Assembly: GCA_028288395.1 (NCBI GenBank)
Contig: JAQBNV010000533.1
Coordinates: forward strand, 1-17,132
Direction of reading: 5' to 3'
Source: Adhaeribacter sp.
GTDB taxonomy: Bacteria; Bacteroidota; Bacteroidia; Cytophagales; Hymenobacteraceae
DNA: 17,132 nucleotides
Of this stretch, positions 7,639 through 14,779 are shown piece by piece; positions within the stretch are counted from its first letter, which is position 1; each line of letters opens with the position of its first letter. A program made the translations under genes and the position numbers. The notes under the pieces were generated by a model. The model did no database searches. It was given only the letters and a program-made list of their open reading frames with translations, and was not told the origin of the DNA.

Positions 7639-8194
7639 TAATTATGGTTTTTTATAGGCGTGGTTATGGGTGATTGGGGTAATAAAAGGTAAGTTAATTT
7701 AAGCACTTTCATCCGCATTTGTAAATATTTTTTAATTTAGGCAGGTTCATTATTCTTTCCATCCTGTAGTGTCCTGCCCGCACCCAGCAGTAACCCTTCC
7801 GGCAAAAGACACCCTGCTTATTACCCAAAGTTAACAGCTAGTAAAACACTAATTATAAAGTGTTTACAACAAAAATAAAACAGACACTAGTTTCTGCGTG
7901 CCTGGCTGGGCTTACCACAAGTTAAACAAATTTTTATGCAGTATAAATAACCCAAAGCCGGCATTATTTTACCTAATGGCCAAAAGCAAACCGGGAAAAT
8001 AAACCTTTTAAACTGGCCGCCGCCCTTTGGGCAGTAGCCCCGGAGAATAATTTCCTTCGCCAAAGAAAGACCCTGGTTTACCCGATTAAGATAAATATTT
8101 TAAAAAATTTAGTTCTTCTGCTTCCAGAACCGCGGCGGTTACTTAGATTAGCGGGAACAAAAGCAACCGGAATCCACCTTATTTAAATATTTGC
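7639..8194. other. 556 bp divergent intergenic region
   Basis: This spacer lies between the starts of the minus-strand PVC-type cytochrome gene and the plus-strand ABC ATPase gene, so it should hold both promoters. Two minus-strand -7-like matches are present: CAAAGTTA at 7826-7833 and CAAAAATA at 7870-7877 (TAnnTTTG when read on that strand). Neither has a convincing -33 partner. An inverted repeat lies between them (7841-7867). On the plus strand I find no exact TAnnTTTG and no Shine-Dalgarno before 8195. No coding frame is convincing. Confidence 0.5.
7841..7867. promoter_or_regulatory. Candidate operator-like inverted repeat
   Basis: AAACACT (7844-7850) and AGTGTTT (7859-7865) are perfect 7 bp arms separated by 8 AT-rich bases. 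The match extends loosely to GTAAAACACT and AGTGTTTAC. It sits between two minus-strand -7-like elements in the divergent spacer, where a dimeric repressor could control the cytochrome gene, the importer or both. No regulator gene is present in the window to pair with it. Confidence 0.35.
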
Positions 8195-9694
8195 ATGCAT
8201 TTGAGCCAGGATTATTTGCTGGAAGTACATAAACTTTCCAAATCTTTTTCGGGGGTGCTTGCCCTGGATAAGGTAAGTTTAAAAATAAAGTCCGGCGAAG
8301 TGCACGCGTTAATGGGTGAGAATGGGGCCGGAAAATCTACGCTGATGAATATTCTGGCGGGCCTGCTCTCCCCGGATGCCGGTGAAATCATTTTTGAAGG
8401 CACGCGCTTGCAAGGCCACAAAGAACTAAAATTATTATGCGCCGGCATTTCCATGATTCACCAGGAAATGCTGCTGGTACCCGAAATGACGGTGGCGCAG
8501 AATATATTTCTCGGGAAGGAAATCCGAAAAGGGAAATCCTGGTGGTTAGACGAGCGGCAACTAAACCAGCAGGCAACCGAGTTGCTGGCTCCGCTGGACG
8601 TAGCAATAGACGCCAGAATGCCGATGAAGGGTTTAAGTGTGGCCCAAATGCAAATGGTAGAAATAGTAAAAGCTATTTCTAAAAAGGCCAAAATCATTAT
8701 CATGGATGAACCGACCTCGGCCCTGTCGGATAAAGAAGTAAGTACGCTTTTTAAGATTATCCGGGATTTAAAAGCTCAAGGGGTAGCTATTATATATATA
8801 TCGCACAAAATGGAAGAAATATTTACGGTAGCCGATACCATTACGGTGTTGCGCGACGGGAAATATATTCAAACCAAACCAGCGGCCGAGCTAAATAATG
8901 ATTCTTTAATTTCCCTGATGGTGGGCCGGGAGCTGAATACCATGTTCCCGGAGAGCCCCGGCCCGAAAGGTAAAGTGGTGCTGGAAGTAAAAAAGCTGGG
9001 ACGGCAGGGTATATTTTCCGATATCAGTTTCGACGTTTGCGCCGGCGAGGTGTTGGGCATCGCCGGCCTGATGGGTGCTGGCCGGACGGAAATTGCGCGG
9101 GCCATTTACGGCCTGGATCAACCCGACACGGGTGACATTTATATTAAAGGCATAAAAACTGTTATAAAATCGCCCCAGGAGGCCATTAAAAACCGGATTG
9201 GTTATGTAAGCGAAGACCGGAAAGTGCTGGGATTGGTGCTGGGCATGTCGGTAAAGGAAAATATTACCCTAACCAGCTTAAAAACACATCAGCGGGGCCC
9301 GTTTATAAAAAACGACAGTGAGCGTGCAGCGGTAAACAACATGGTCCAGGCCTTGCGCATCAAAGTCGCACACACCGACCAGCCGGTGAAAAGCCTGAGT
9401 GGCGGCAACCAGCAAAAAGTGGTAATTGCCAAGGTGCTGCTGGCCGCTCCCGAACTTATTATCCTGGATGAACCCACCCGGGGTATAGATGTGGGGGCGA
9501 AATTTGAAATCTATAAACTAATAAAAGAACTCGCCGCTAAAGGCCTCGCCGTGATCATGATTTCATCGGAACTGCCGGAAATATTAGGCATGAGCGATCG
9601 GATTCTGGTAATTGCCAACGGCCGCCAAACCGCCACGTTGTTAAAAGCAGAAGCCACCCAGGAAAATATTATGCACCACGCGATGCCGCAATAG
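8195..9694 (+). CDS. Sugar ABC transporter, dual ATP-binding protein (RbsA/MglA class)
   Basis: 499 aa, the usual length for RbsA-class ATPases with two fused ABC domains, located on the inner face of the cytoplasmic membrane. Domain 1 has Walker A GENGAGKST (41-49), a family-typical degenerate signature LSVAQMQM (147-154) and Walker B IIIMDEPTSAL (D171, E172). Domain 2 has the expected degenerate Walker A GLMGAGRTE (G-A-G-R at 294-297), a full signature LSGGNQQK (401-408) and Walker B LIILDEPTRG (D425, E426). This pattern of one degenerate site in each half is normal for the class, so it is intact. It drives import by the permease encoded 21 bp downstream. The substrate is a monosaccharide or polyol of unknown identity. 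The start at 8195 has no visible ribosome-binding site, and no exact -7 element lies upstream. Confidence 0.92.
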   Translation: MHLSQDYLLEVHKLSKSFSGVLALDKVSLKIKSGEVHALMGENGAGKSTLMNILAGLLSPDAGEIIFEGTRLQGHKELKLLCAGISMIHQEMLLVPEMTVAQNIFLGKEIRKGKSWWLDERQLNQQATELLAPLDVAIDARMPMKGLSVAQMQMVEIVKAISKKAKIIIMDEPTSALSDKEVSTLFKIIRDLKAQGVAIIYISHKMEEIFTVADTITVLRDGKYIQTKPAAELNNDSLISLMVGRELNTMFPESPGPKGKVVLEVKKLGRQGIFSDISFDVCAGEVLGIAGLMGAGRTEIARAIYGLDQPDTGDIYIKGIKTVIKSPQEAIKNRIGYVSEDRKVLGLVLGMSVKENITLTSLKTHQRGPFIKNDSERAAVNNMVQALRIKVAHTDQPVKSLSGGNQQKVVIAKVLLAAPELIILDEPTRGIDVGAKFEIYKLIKELAAKGLAVIMISSELPEILGMSDRILVIANGRQTATLLKAEATQENIMHHAMPQ

Positions 9695-9715
9695 CCGCCA
9701 CTTTAATCTTTTAAA

Positions 9716-10687
9716 ATGAAAAACAGTTCTCCTCTCATTTCTAAATATCCGGGCCTGAAGTTAAATATTGGTAAATACGGGCTTTTGCTGGCCTTAATTT
9801 TATTATGCACCACCCTGGCTATCATTACCCCTAAGTTTTTAACCTGGCCCAACCTCATGATTATTGTAACCCAGGTTACCATCAATGCGCTGCTGGCTTT
9901 TGGCGTTACCTACGTTATTATTACCGGTGGCATTGATCTTTCGCTGGGTTCTATTGTGGCGGTTACAAGCGTGGTTACGGCCTCTTTTGCCCACCCTGAT
10001 ACTTATTCGCTGGTAGTGCCGCTGGGCCTGGGCTTACTCGTCGGAATGGCTTTTGGTGCTTTTAACGGCCTGGTGATTACCAAGGGCAAGGTGCCGCCTT
10101 TTATCGTTACCCTGGGCACCATGACCATCGGCCGGGGCCTGGCGCTGATCATGAGCAATGGCCGCCCGATTTCCAACCTTTCCGATTCTTTTAATTACAT
10201 TGGCGGGGGCCAGCTGTTCGGCATTCCAGTACCCATCGTTATCTTGGCCGTGGTTTTTATTATTTGTACGCTGCTGCTTAAAAAGACCATTATGGGCCGA
10301 TACGTTTACGCCGTGGGTGGGAACGAACAGGCTGCCCGGGCTTCGGGTATCAGCGTGAACAAAGTAAAAATGTTTGTCTATACCTTGGGTGGCGGATTGG
10401 CAGCCCTGGCCGGCATTATTTTAACTTCCCGTATTTCTACCGGTCAGCCCAATGTGGGCATTGGTTTTGAGCTGAGTGCCATTGCGGCGGCCATTATCGG
10501 GGGCACCAGTACTTCGGGCGGTGTGGGGAGCATCACCGGCACCTTGCTGGGCGCGTTGCTCATTGGGGTTATCAGCAACAGCCTCGACCTATTAAATGTT
10601 ACTTCTTACTACCAGTTGGTAGTAATGGGACTCATTATTATCAGTGCCGTTTTGCTGGATAGCTTAAATAAGAATAAAGCAAATTAG
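9716..10687 (+). CDS. Sugar ABC transporter permease (RbsC class)
   Basis: 323 aa, a polytopic membrane protein with about eight to ten hydrophobic segments. The family signature GGIDLSLGS lies at residues 71-79, after a transmembrane helix. The cytoplasmic loop GNEQAARASGI (202-212) is the EAA-like coupling loop that docks on the ATPase, and GGGLAALAGII follows. A glycine-rich GGTSTSGGVGS segment near the C-terminus is also typical. The gene begins 21 bp after the ATPase stop, so the two are co-transcribed. As in RbsC, the permease should work as a homodimer with the dual ATPase. Nothing in the sequence shows which sugar it carries. A UUCG hairpin follows the stop at 10733-10750. Confidence 0.92.
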   Translation: MKNSSPLISKYPGLKLNIGKYGLLLALILLCTTLAIITPKFLTWPNLMIIVTQVTINALLAFGVTYVIITGGIDLSLGSIVAVTSVVTASFAHPDTYSLVVPLGLGLLVGMAFGAFNGLVITKGKVPPFIVTLGTMTIGRGLALIMSNGRPISNLSDSFNYIGGGQLFGIPVPIVILAVVFIICTLLLKKTIMGRYVYAVGGNEQAARASGISVNKVKMFVYTLGGGLAALAGIILTSRISTGQPNVGIGFELSAIAAAIIGGTSTSGGVGSITGTLLGALLIGVISNSLDLLNVTSYYQLVVMGLIIISAVLLDSLNKNKAN

Positions 10688-10689
10688 AA

Positions 10690-10716
10690 CGCTGGATGTT
10701 AGCCGCTGGAAATTAG
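10690..10716. repeat. Short imperfect tandem repeat
   Basis: CGCTGGATGTTAG (10690-10702) and CGCTGGAAATTAG (10704-10716) match at 11 of 13 positions with a 14 nt period, starting 2 bp past the permease stop. The copy number is only two and the function is unknown. Confidence 0.3.
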
Positions 10717-10732
10717 ATATTAAATATAAAAT

Positions 10733-10750
10733 TTTCGTCTTCGGACGGAA
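10733..10750 (+). terminator. UUCG-tetraloop hairpin between permease and binding-protein genes
   Basis: TTTCGTC (10733-10739), loop TTCG (10740-10743), GACGGAA (10744-10750). This is a 7 bp stem with one G-U pair, closed by the very stable C(UUCG)G loop, 45 nt past the permease stop. There is no T-run after it, so it is less likely a classic terminator and more likely a 3'-end or processing hairpin that separates the ATPase-permease mRNA from the binding-protein mRNA. Confidence 0.4.
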
Positions 10751-10811
10751 GAGGCCGGATGTATGATTGCTAAAAAATGGGAGCTACAAATTTACCACCA
10801 GCAAAAGCATT

Positions 10812-10843
10812 TTTTACCTATTTTTAGTACTTACCTATATTTG
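10812..10843 (+). promoter_or_regulatory. Bacteroidota-type promoter of the binding-protein gene
   Basis: TATATTTG (10836-10843) matches TAnnTTTG exactly. TTTTA (10812-10816) sits in the -33 position with a 19 nt spacer. The predicted start near 10850 leaves a short leader of about 14 nt to the ATG at 10864. Together with the hairpin upstream, this suggests the binding protein is expressed separately from, and probably more than, the ATPase and permease. Confidence 0.55.
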
Positions 10844-10863
10844 TAACTTTAGATAAATTACTG

Positions 10864-11808
10864 ATGCACCATAAATTGTATAAAAATATCGCCTTTGCCG
10901 CTCTTTTTACCACCTTCCTTTTTTCCGGATGTAACCGGGGGCAAAGTGAAGAAAGTGGCAGTGAAAAACTCGTAATTGGCGCTACCATGCTGAGTATGCA
11001 AAACGAATTTATTGTGAATATCAGCGATGAGATGGAAAAGAAAGCCGAAGAATTAGGAGTTGAGTTGGTATTGGTAGATGCAGAGCGCTCGGCCTTAAAA
11101 CAGGTAGAACAGGTAGAAAGCTTTATTGCGCAAGGCGTAGATGCCATTATCCTGAATCCCTGCGAAGTAGAAGCCAGTTCAGCGGCGGTGCAAAAGGCCT
11201 TAACGGCCAATATTCCCATTATCAATGTAAACTCCGCCACCAGCGCTGCGCCCACTGCTTTTGTAGGTTCCGATGATGTAGAGTCGGGCCGGATTGCCAT
11301 GAAACACATCGCCGAAAAATTAGGTGGAAAAGGCAATGTATTTATCATTCACGGCTATATGGGCCAGGCCGCCCAAATTCAACGGGACAAAGGTGCGAAA
11401 GAAGTTTTAAGAGATTATCCGGGCATTAAACTGGTGGCTGAACAAACCGGCGAATGGGACCGCTCGAAAGCCATGTCGCTGACCGAAAACTGGATCCAAT
11501 CGCACGGGAATAAAATAGATGCCATTTTTGCGCACAACGACGAGATGGGTATGGGCGCTGTAAAGGCCCTGGAAAATGCCAACTTAAAAAAAGAGGTAAT
11601 AGTTGTCAGCATTGATGCCATAAACGATGCCGTGCAGGCTGTTAAAAAAGGCAGACTTGACGCCACCGTATTCCAGAATGCCCATGAACAAGGCGGGAAA
11701 GCCATCGAAACGGCCGTAAAAATAGCAAAAGGAGAACCGTACGAAAAAGAAGTGATGGTACCTTTTAAATTAATCACCCAGGCCAATGTGGCAGAGATTG
11801 CCGACTAA
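10864..11808 (+). CDS. Sugar ABC transporter substrate-binding lipoprotein (RbsB class)
   Basis: 314 aa. A signal peptide ends in lipobox FSGC with C23 as the lipidation site, so this binding protein is membrane-anchored rather than free in the periplasm as in E. coli RbsB. The body is a type I periplasmic-binding-protein fold: QNEF near residue 45, an NPCEVEA loop from N98, GYMGQAAQIQRDKG at 164-177 with R174 as a likely ligand contact, and AHNDEMGMGAV from A223 with N225 and D226, the usual hinge and ligand region. These place it in the ribose/galactose/inositol-type group (Peripla_BP_4), but the ligand cannot be fixed. It completes the importer with the two genes upstream, but has a 176 bp gap and its own promoter. 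A terminator-like hairpin follows. Confidence 0.88.
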   Translation: MHHKLYKNIAFAALFTTFLFSGCNRGQSEESGSEKLVIGATMLSMQNEFIVNISDEMEKKAEELGVELVLVDAERSALKQVEQVESFIAQGVDAIILNPCEVEASSAAVQKALTANIPIINVNSATSAAPTAFVGSDDVESGRIAMKHIAEKLGGKGNVFIIHGYMGQAAQIQRDKGAKEVLRDYPGIKLVAEQTGEWDRSKAMSLTENWIQSHGNKIDAIFAHNDEMGMGAVKALENANLKKEVIVVSIDAINDAVQAVKKGRLDATVFQNAHEQGGKAIETAVKIAKGEPYEKEVMVPFKLITQANVAEIAD

Positions 11809-11824
11809 GTTTGAGAAAAGGTTG

Positions 11825-11874
11825 AATATATACTCCTCGTATTGTGCAATAGTAAGTAAGGGTATATATTTTTG
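11825..11874 (+). terminator. Terminator-like hairpin after the binding-protein gene
   Basis: AATATATAC (11825-11833) pairs with GTATATATT (11862-11870), extended by a T-G wobble and a C-G pair to 11 bp around a 24 nt loop. TTTGTTT follows directly. The hairpin begins 17 nt past the stop codon at 11808. The stem is AT-rich, so it is not strong, but position and T-rich tail fit a rho-independent terminator ending the importer transcript. Confidence 0.5.
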
Positions 11875-12271
11875 TTTCTGCTCATTAATAATAGCACTTA
11901 CGCAAAGCCGCCCTAGCCGCGTCTTTTGACCGGCAAGTTGTTAGTAAATATACCCAACAATAGATCTTTTAACCTTTAGGGTAGTATTTTTGCGTAATTT
12001 CTATAGTTAAATAAAAATACCAATGTGCCATCCCCCAGCCTGCCCCCAAAGGTAGCACGTTTGCAGTTTAGCTATTATATGGAAAAGTTTTGGCATATCA
12101 GGTGACAAGCCAAGGAGAAAAATTTAAAGGTTAACTATACACCTTTGGCTTTAAACCAAATTATATTCCCAGCCTTAAAACAGGTTGAAGCAGCCCCGGC
12201 AGGCTTTAAAATTACCAGTCAGAATATTTCCATTTACTTGCTGCAACCCAAGTGGAGAGTTGCGATTCCTG

Positions 12272-12298
12272 AAAAAAAATTAAAAAATATTAAAAAAA
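12272..12298. promoter_or_regulatory. Phased A-tracts, possible bent DNA
   Basis: Three A-runs of 8, 6 and 7 bases lie at 12272-12279, 12282-12287 and 12292-12298. Their centres are about 9 and 10.5 bp apart, close to one helical turn. Phased A-tracts bend DNA and often lie upstream of promoters. This one sits about 90 bp upstream of the candidate -33 element of the DUF1549/DUF1553 gene. Confidence 0.35.
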
Positions 12299-12389
12299 TA
12301 GGTTTTAAATCCTTACATTAAGGGTTGATTCTTTGCCGCTTACCCCAAAACCTGCGCTTTCTGTCAGGGATATTTCATTTTTCCGAATA

Positions 12390-12421
12390 TTTTAATTAAT
12401 CCAGAACTGATAGTACCCTTG
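12390..12421 (+). promoter_or_regulatory. Candidate promoter of the DUF1549/DUF1553 gene
   Basis: TTTTA (12390-12394), a 19 nt spacer and TACCCTTG (12414-12421), which is one base off TAnnTTTG. The predicted start near 12428 gives a leader of about 33 nt to the ATG at 12461. The TTTTA -33 box and spacing repeat those seen before the binding-protein gene. Confidence 0.35.
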
Positions 12422-12460
12422 TAAGAATTTAGCTAACCATTTATTCAAACGCTTTTTTTT

Positions 12461-14776
12461 ATGCTTCGGAAACTTTATTATTTGCTAGGAATAATTGCCG
12501 CCACCGGAGTCATACAAGGCTGTAATTCCAGTCCAGGCTATAAGGCCGCCGCCGAAAAGGTACCGGACCAAATCAGTTATAACTTTGATGTCCGGCCCAT
12601 TCTTTCGGATAATTGTTTTGCCTGCCACGGTCCGGATGCGAACAAACGCGAAGCCGGGTTGCGCCTGGATATTGCTTCGGAAGCCTACAAAGCCTTAGCA
12701 GAAAACCCGACGGCCCACGCCCTGGTGCCGGGAAAACCAGAATTATCGGCCGTATATGAACGAATTTCGAGTGCTGATACCGCCCTGGTTATGCCGCCGG
12801 CTGGTTCTAACCTTAAACTAACCGCCCACGAAATAGAGGTGATTCAGAAATGGATAAAACAAGGTGCCAAATACGAATCGCACTGGGCATTTGTAGCCCC
12901 TAAAAAACCAGCTTTACCAGCAGTAAAACAAAAAGATTGGCCCCGGAACCAGATTGATTATTTTGTACTGGAGAAACAAGAGCAGAAAGGCTTAGCGCCG
13001 AACCCCGAAGCAGATAAAGAGCGCTTACTCAAACGCGTAAGCCTGGACCTGATCGGTTTGCCTCCTAGCATCGAACTGATGGACCGCTTCCTGGCCGATA
13101 CCAGCGCCAACGCTTACGAAAAAATAGTGGATGAACTGCTGCAAAACCCGGCTTACGGCGAAAAAATGGCCGTAAGTTGGCTGGATGTAGCCCGTTACGC
13201 CGATTCACACGGGTTTCAGGACGATGGCTACCGCACCCAGTGGCCCTGGCGCGATTGGGTAATCCATGCCCTGAACAAAAATATGTCTTACAAGGATTTT
13301 ATTTCCTGGCAACTGGCCGGCGATTTAATGCCTAACGCCACAAAAGAACAAATACTGGCTACCGGCTTTAACCGCAACCACAAAATTACCGAAGAAGGCG
13401 GCGTAGTAGACGAAGAATACCGGGTGATGTACGTAACCGACCGCAGCGATACCTTTGGCAAATCCCTGATTGGCGTTACCATGGAGTGTGCCCGGTGCCA
13501 CGACCACAAATACGATCCGTTTTCCCAGAAAGAATATTACCAGCTTTACTCCTTTTTCAACAACGTAAAAGAGGTGGGCATAGAATCGGTAATCGGCGGC
13601 CCCGAAACCTACGCCAAAAAACCATTCATCGAAATCAGCAACGAAGAAGTAAAAAATATTCTGACCTTCATCAATAAACCCGACACCAGCCGCCTGATTG
13701 TATCGGTAATGGGTGACCTGGATTCGTTGCGGAAAACCCATATCCTTAGCCGGGGCGCTTACGATGCGCCGGCCGAAGAAGTACAACCCGGTACACCCAA
13801 AGCAATATTACCTTTCAATAATTTATACCCCAAAAACCGGTTGGGCCTGGCCCAGTGGTTATTCGACAAAAAAAATCCGCTTACGGCCCGGGTATACGTA
13901 AACCGGGTATGGCAGGAGTTTTTTGGGAAAGGCCTGGTAAAAACTTCCGGCGATTTTGGCATGCAGGGCGAATTACCCTCACACCCGGCCCTACTCGACT
14001 GGCTGGCGGTAGATTTCCGGGACCACGGCTGGGATATTAAGCGCCTCGTGAAGCAACTCGTTACCTCAGCCACTTACCGGCAATCGGCGGTAATACCTCC
14101 GGAAAAATTAAAAACTGATCCGGATAATATTTTCCTCGCCCGGGCACCCCGGTACCGTATCCAGGCCGAATTTGTGCGAGATTTGGTACTGGCCAGTAGC
14201 GGCCTGCTAAACAAAACTATTGGGGGCCCCAGCGTAAAGCCCTATCAGCCGCCGGGCCTGTGGGAAGGCGCCACCTCCGGCCGCGGCCTGCTTTCGGTTT
14301 ATAAACAGGATCATGGTTCCAGCCTTTACCGCCGGGGCATGTACACATTTATTAAAAGGACGGTGCCGCCACCCAGCATGGGTATTTTTGACGCCAGCAA
14401 TCGCGACCAGTGCGAAATAAGGCGACTAAATACCAATACCCCCTTGCAAGCTTTGATTATGATGAATGATCCAGCCGTGTTGGAAGCTTCGCGGGTATTT
14501 GCGGCGAAACTCTTAAACGATAAAAGTACCGCTAATGATAAAATCCGAAAGGCTTTCCGGGCAATCGTTTGCCGGCAACCCAACCCCAAAGAAATGCAAC
14601 TGCTCACCAACTATTACCAGGAGGAGCTCAAAACCCTAAAAACGCCCACCGCCGAAAAACTGCTGGCTGTGGGAGAATATCCCTTACCTACCAACCTGGA
14701 TAAGACTAAGCTGGCAGCGTTGATGCAGGTTGTTACCACCATTTATAATTTAGAAGAAACCCTTTCAAAATCCTGA
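12461..14776 (+). CDS. PSCyt1-DUF1549-DUF1553 domain lipoprotein (planctomycete-type cytochrome C)
   Basis: 771 aa. A lipoprotein signal ends at C21 (VIQGC). A planctomycete cytochrome domain follows with haem motif C52-F-A-C55-H56 and the CFACHGPDANKREAGLRLD pattern typical of PSCyt1. DUF1549 (PSD1) spans about residues 163-372 and includes WLDVARYADSHGFQ and a second C343-A-R-C346-H347 in CARCHDHKYDP, conserved in this family. DUF1553 spans about 455-735, from NRLGLAQWLF through NRVWQEFFGKGLV to NTPLQALIMMNDP. At 771 aa it is a compact member without the large inserts of many planctomycete versions. The stop is 3 bp before the DUF1501 gene, its usual partner. Location is extracytoplasmic and membrane-anchored. 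The biochemical role is not established; electron transfer in oxidative sugar or polymer breakdown is an inference. Confidence 0.88.
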   Translation: MLRKLYYLLGIIAATGVIQGCNSSPGYKAAAEKVPDQISYNFDVRPILSDNCFACHGPDANKREAGLRLDIASEAYKALAENPTAHALVPGKPELSAVYERISSADTALVMPPAGSNLKLTAHEIEVIQKWIKQGAKYESHWAFVAPKKPALPAVKQKDWPRNQIDYFVLEKQEQKGLAPNPEADKERLLKRVSLDLIGLPPSIELMDRFLADTSANAYEKIVDELLQNPAYGEKMAVSWLDVARYADSHGFQDDGYRTQWPWRDWVIHALNKNMSYKDFISWQLAGDLMPNATKEQILATGFNRNHKITEEGGVVDEEYRVMYVTDRSDTFGKSLIGVTMECARCHDHKYDPFSQKEYYQLYSFFNNVKEVGIESVIGGPETYAKKPFIEISNEEVKNILTFINKPDTSRLIVSVMGDLDSLRKTHILSRGAYDAPAEEVQPGTPKAILPFNNLYPKNRLGLAQWLFDKKNPLTARVYVNRVWQEFFGKGLVKTSGDFGMQGELPSHPALLDWLAVDFRDHGWDIKRLVKQLVTSATYRQSAVIPPEKLKTDPDNIFLARAPRYRIQAEFVRDLVLASSGLLNKTIGGPSVKPYQPPGLWEGATSGRGLLSVYKQDHGSSLYRRGMYTFIKRTVPPPSMGIFDASNRDQCEIRRLNTNTPLQALIMMNDPAVLEASRVFAAKLLNDKSTANDKIRKAFRAIVCRQPNPKEMQLLTNYYQEELKTLKTPTAEKLLAVGEYPLPTNLDKTKLAALMQVVTTIYNLEETLSKS

Positions 14777-14779
14777 ACC

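Larger units (their letters stand above)
11809..12460. other. 652 bp intergenic region
   Basis: The spacer separates the binding-protein gene and the DUF1549/DUF1553 gene. It holds a terminator-like hairpin (11825-11874), an exact TAnnTTTG match TATTTTTG at 11985-11992 with no clear -33 box, three A-tracts near helical spacing at 12272-12298, and a candidate promoter at 12390-12421. A frame at 12106-12321 stays open for 71 codons but has no ATG and no recognised domain. No tRNA or known RNA is apparent. Confidence 0.5.

Noticed and set aside
8186..8193. AATATTTG as the -7 element of the ABC ATPase gene
   Set aside because: It lacks the first T of TAnnTTTG and would place the transcript start inside the coding region.
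8630..8656. Degenerate ABC signature in the first ATPase domain and degenerate Walker A in the second as signs of decay
   Set aside because: These changes are normal for RbsA/MglA-class dual ATPases. All other motifs are intact, so the gene is not a pseudogene.
10824..11348. 174-codon minus-strand open frame
   Set aside because: It is antisense to the well-supported binding-protein gene and includes its promoter. The serine-rich, low-complexity translation is a shadow of the plus-strand codons.
11867..11874. TATTTTTG as a promoter -7 element
   Set aside because: It overlaps the descending arm and T-rich tail of the terminator-like hairpin. The nearest TTG lies 22 nt upstream, too far for the usual spacing, and no gene follows closely.
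13325..13786. 153-codon minus-strand open frame
   Set aside because: It lies wholly inside the DUF1549/DUF1553 gene on the opposite strand and has no domain features.
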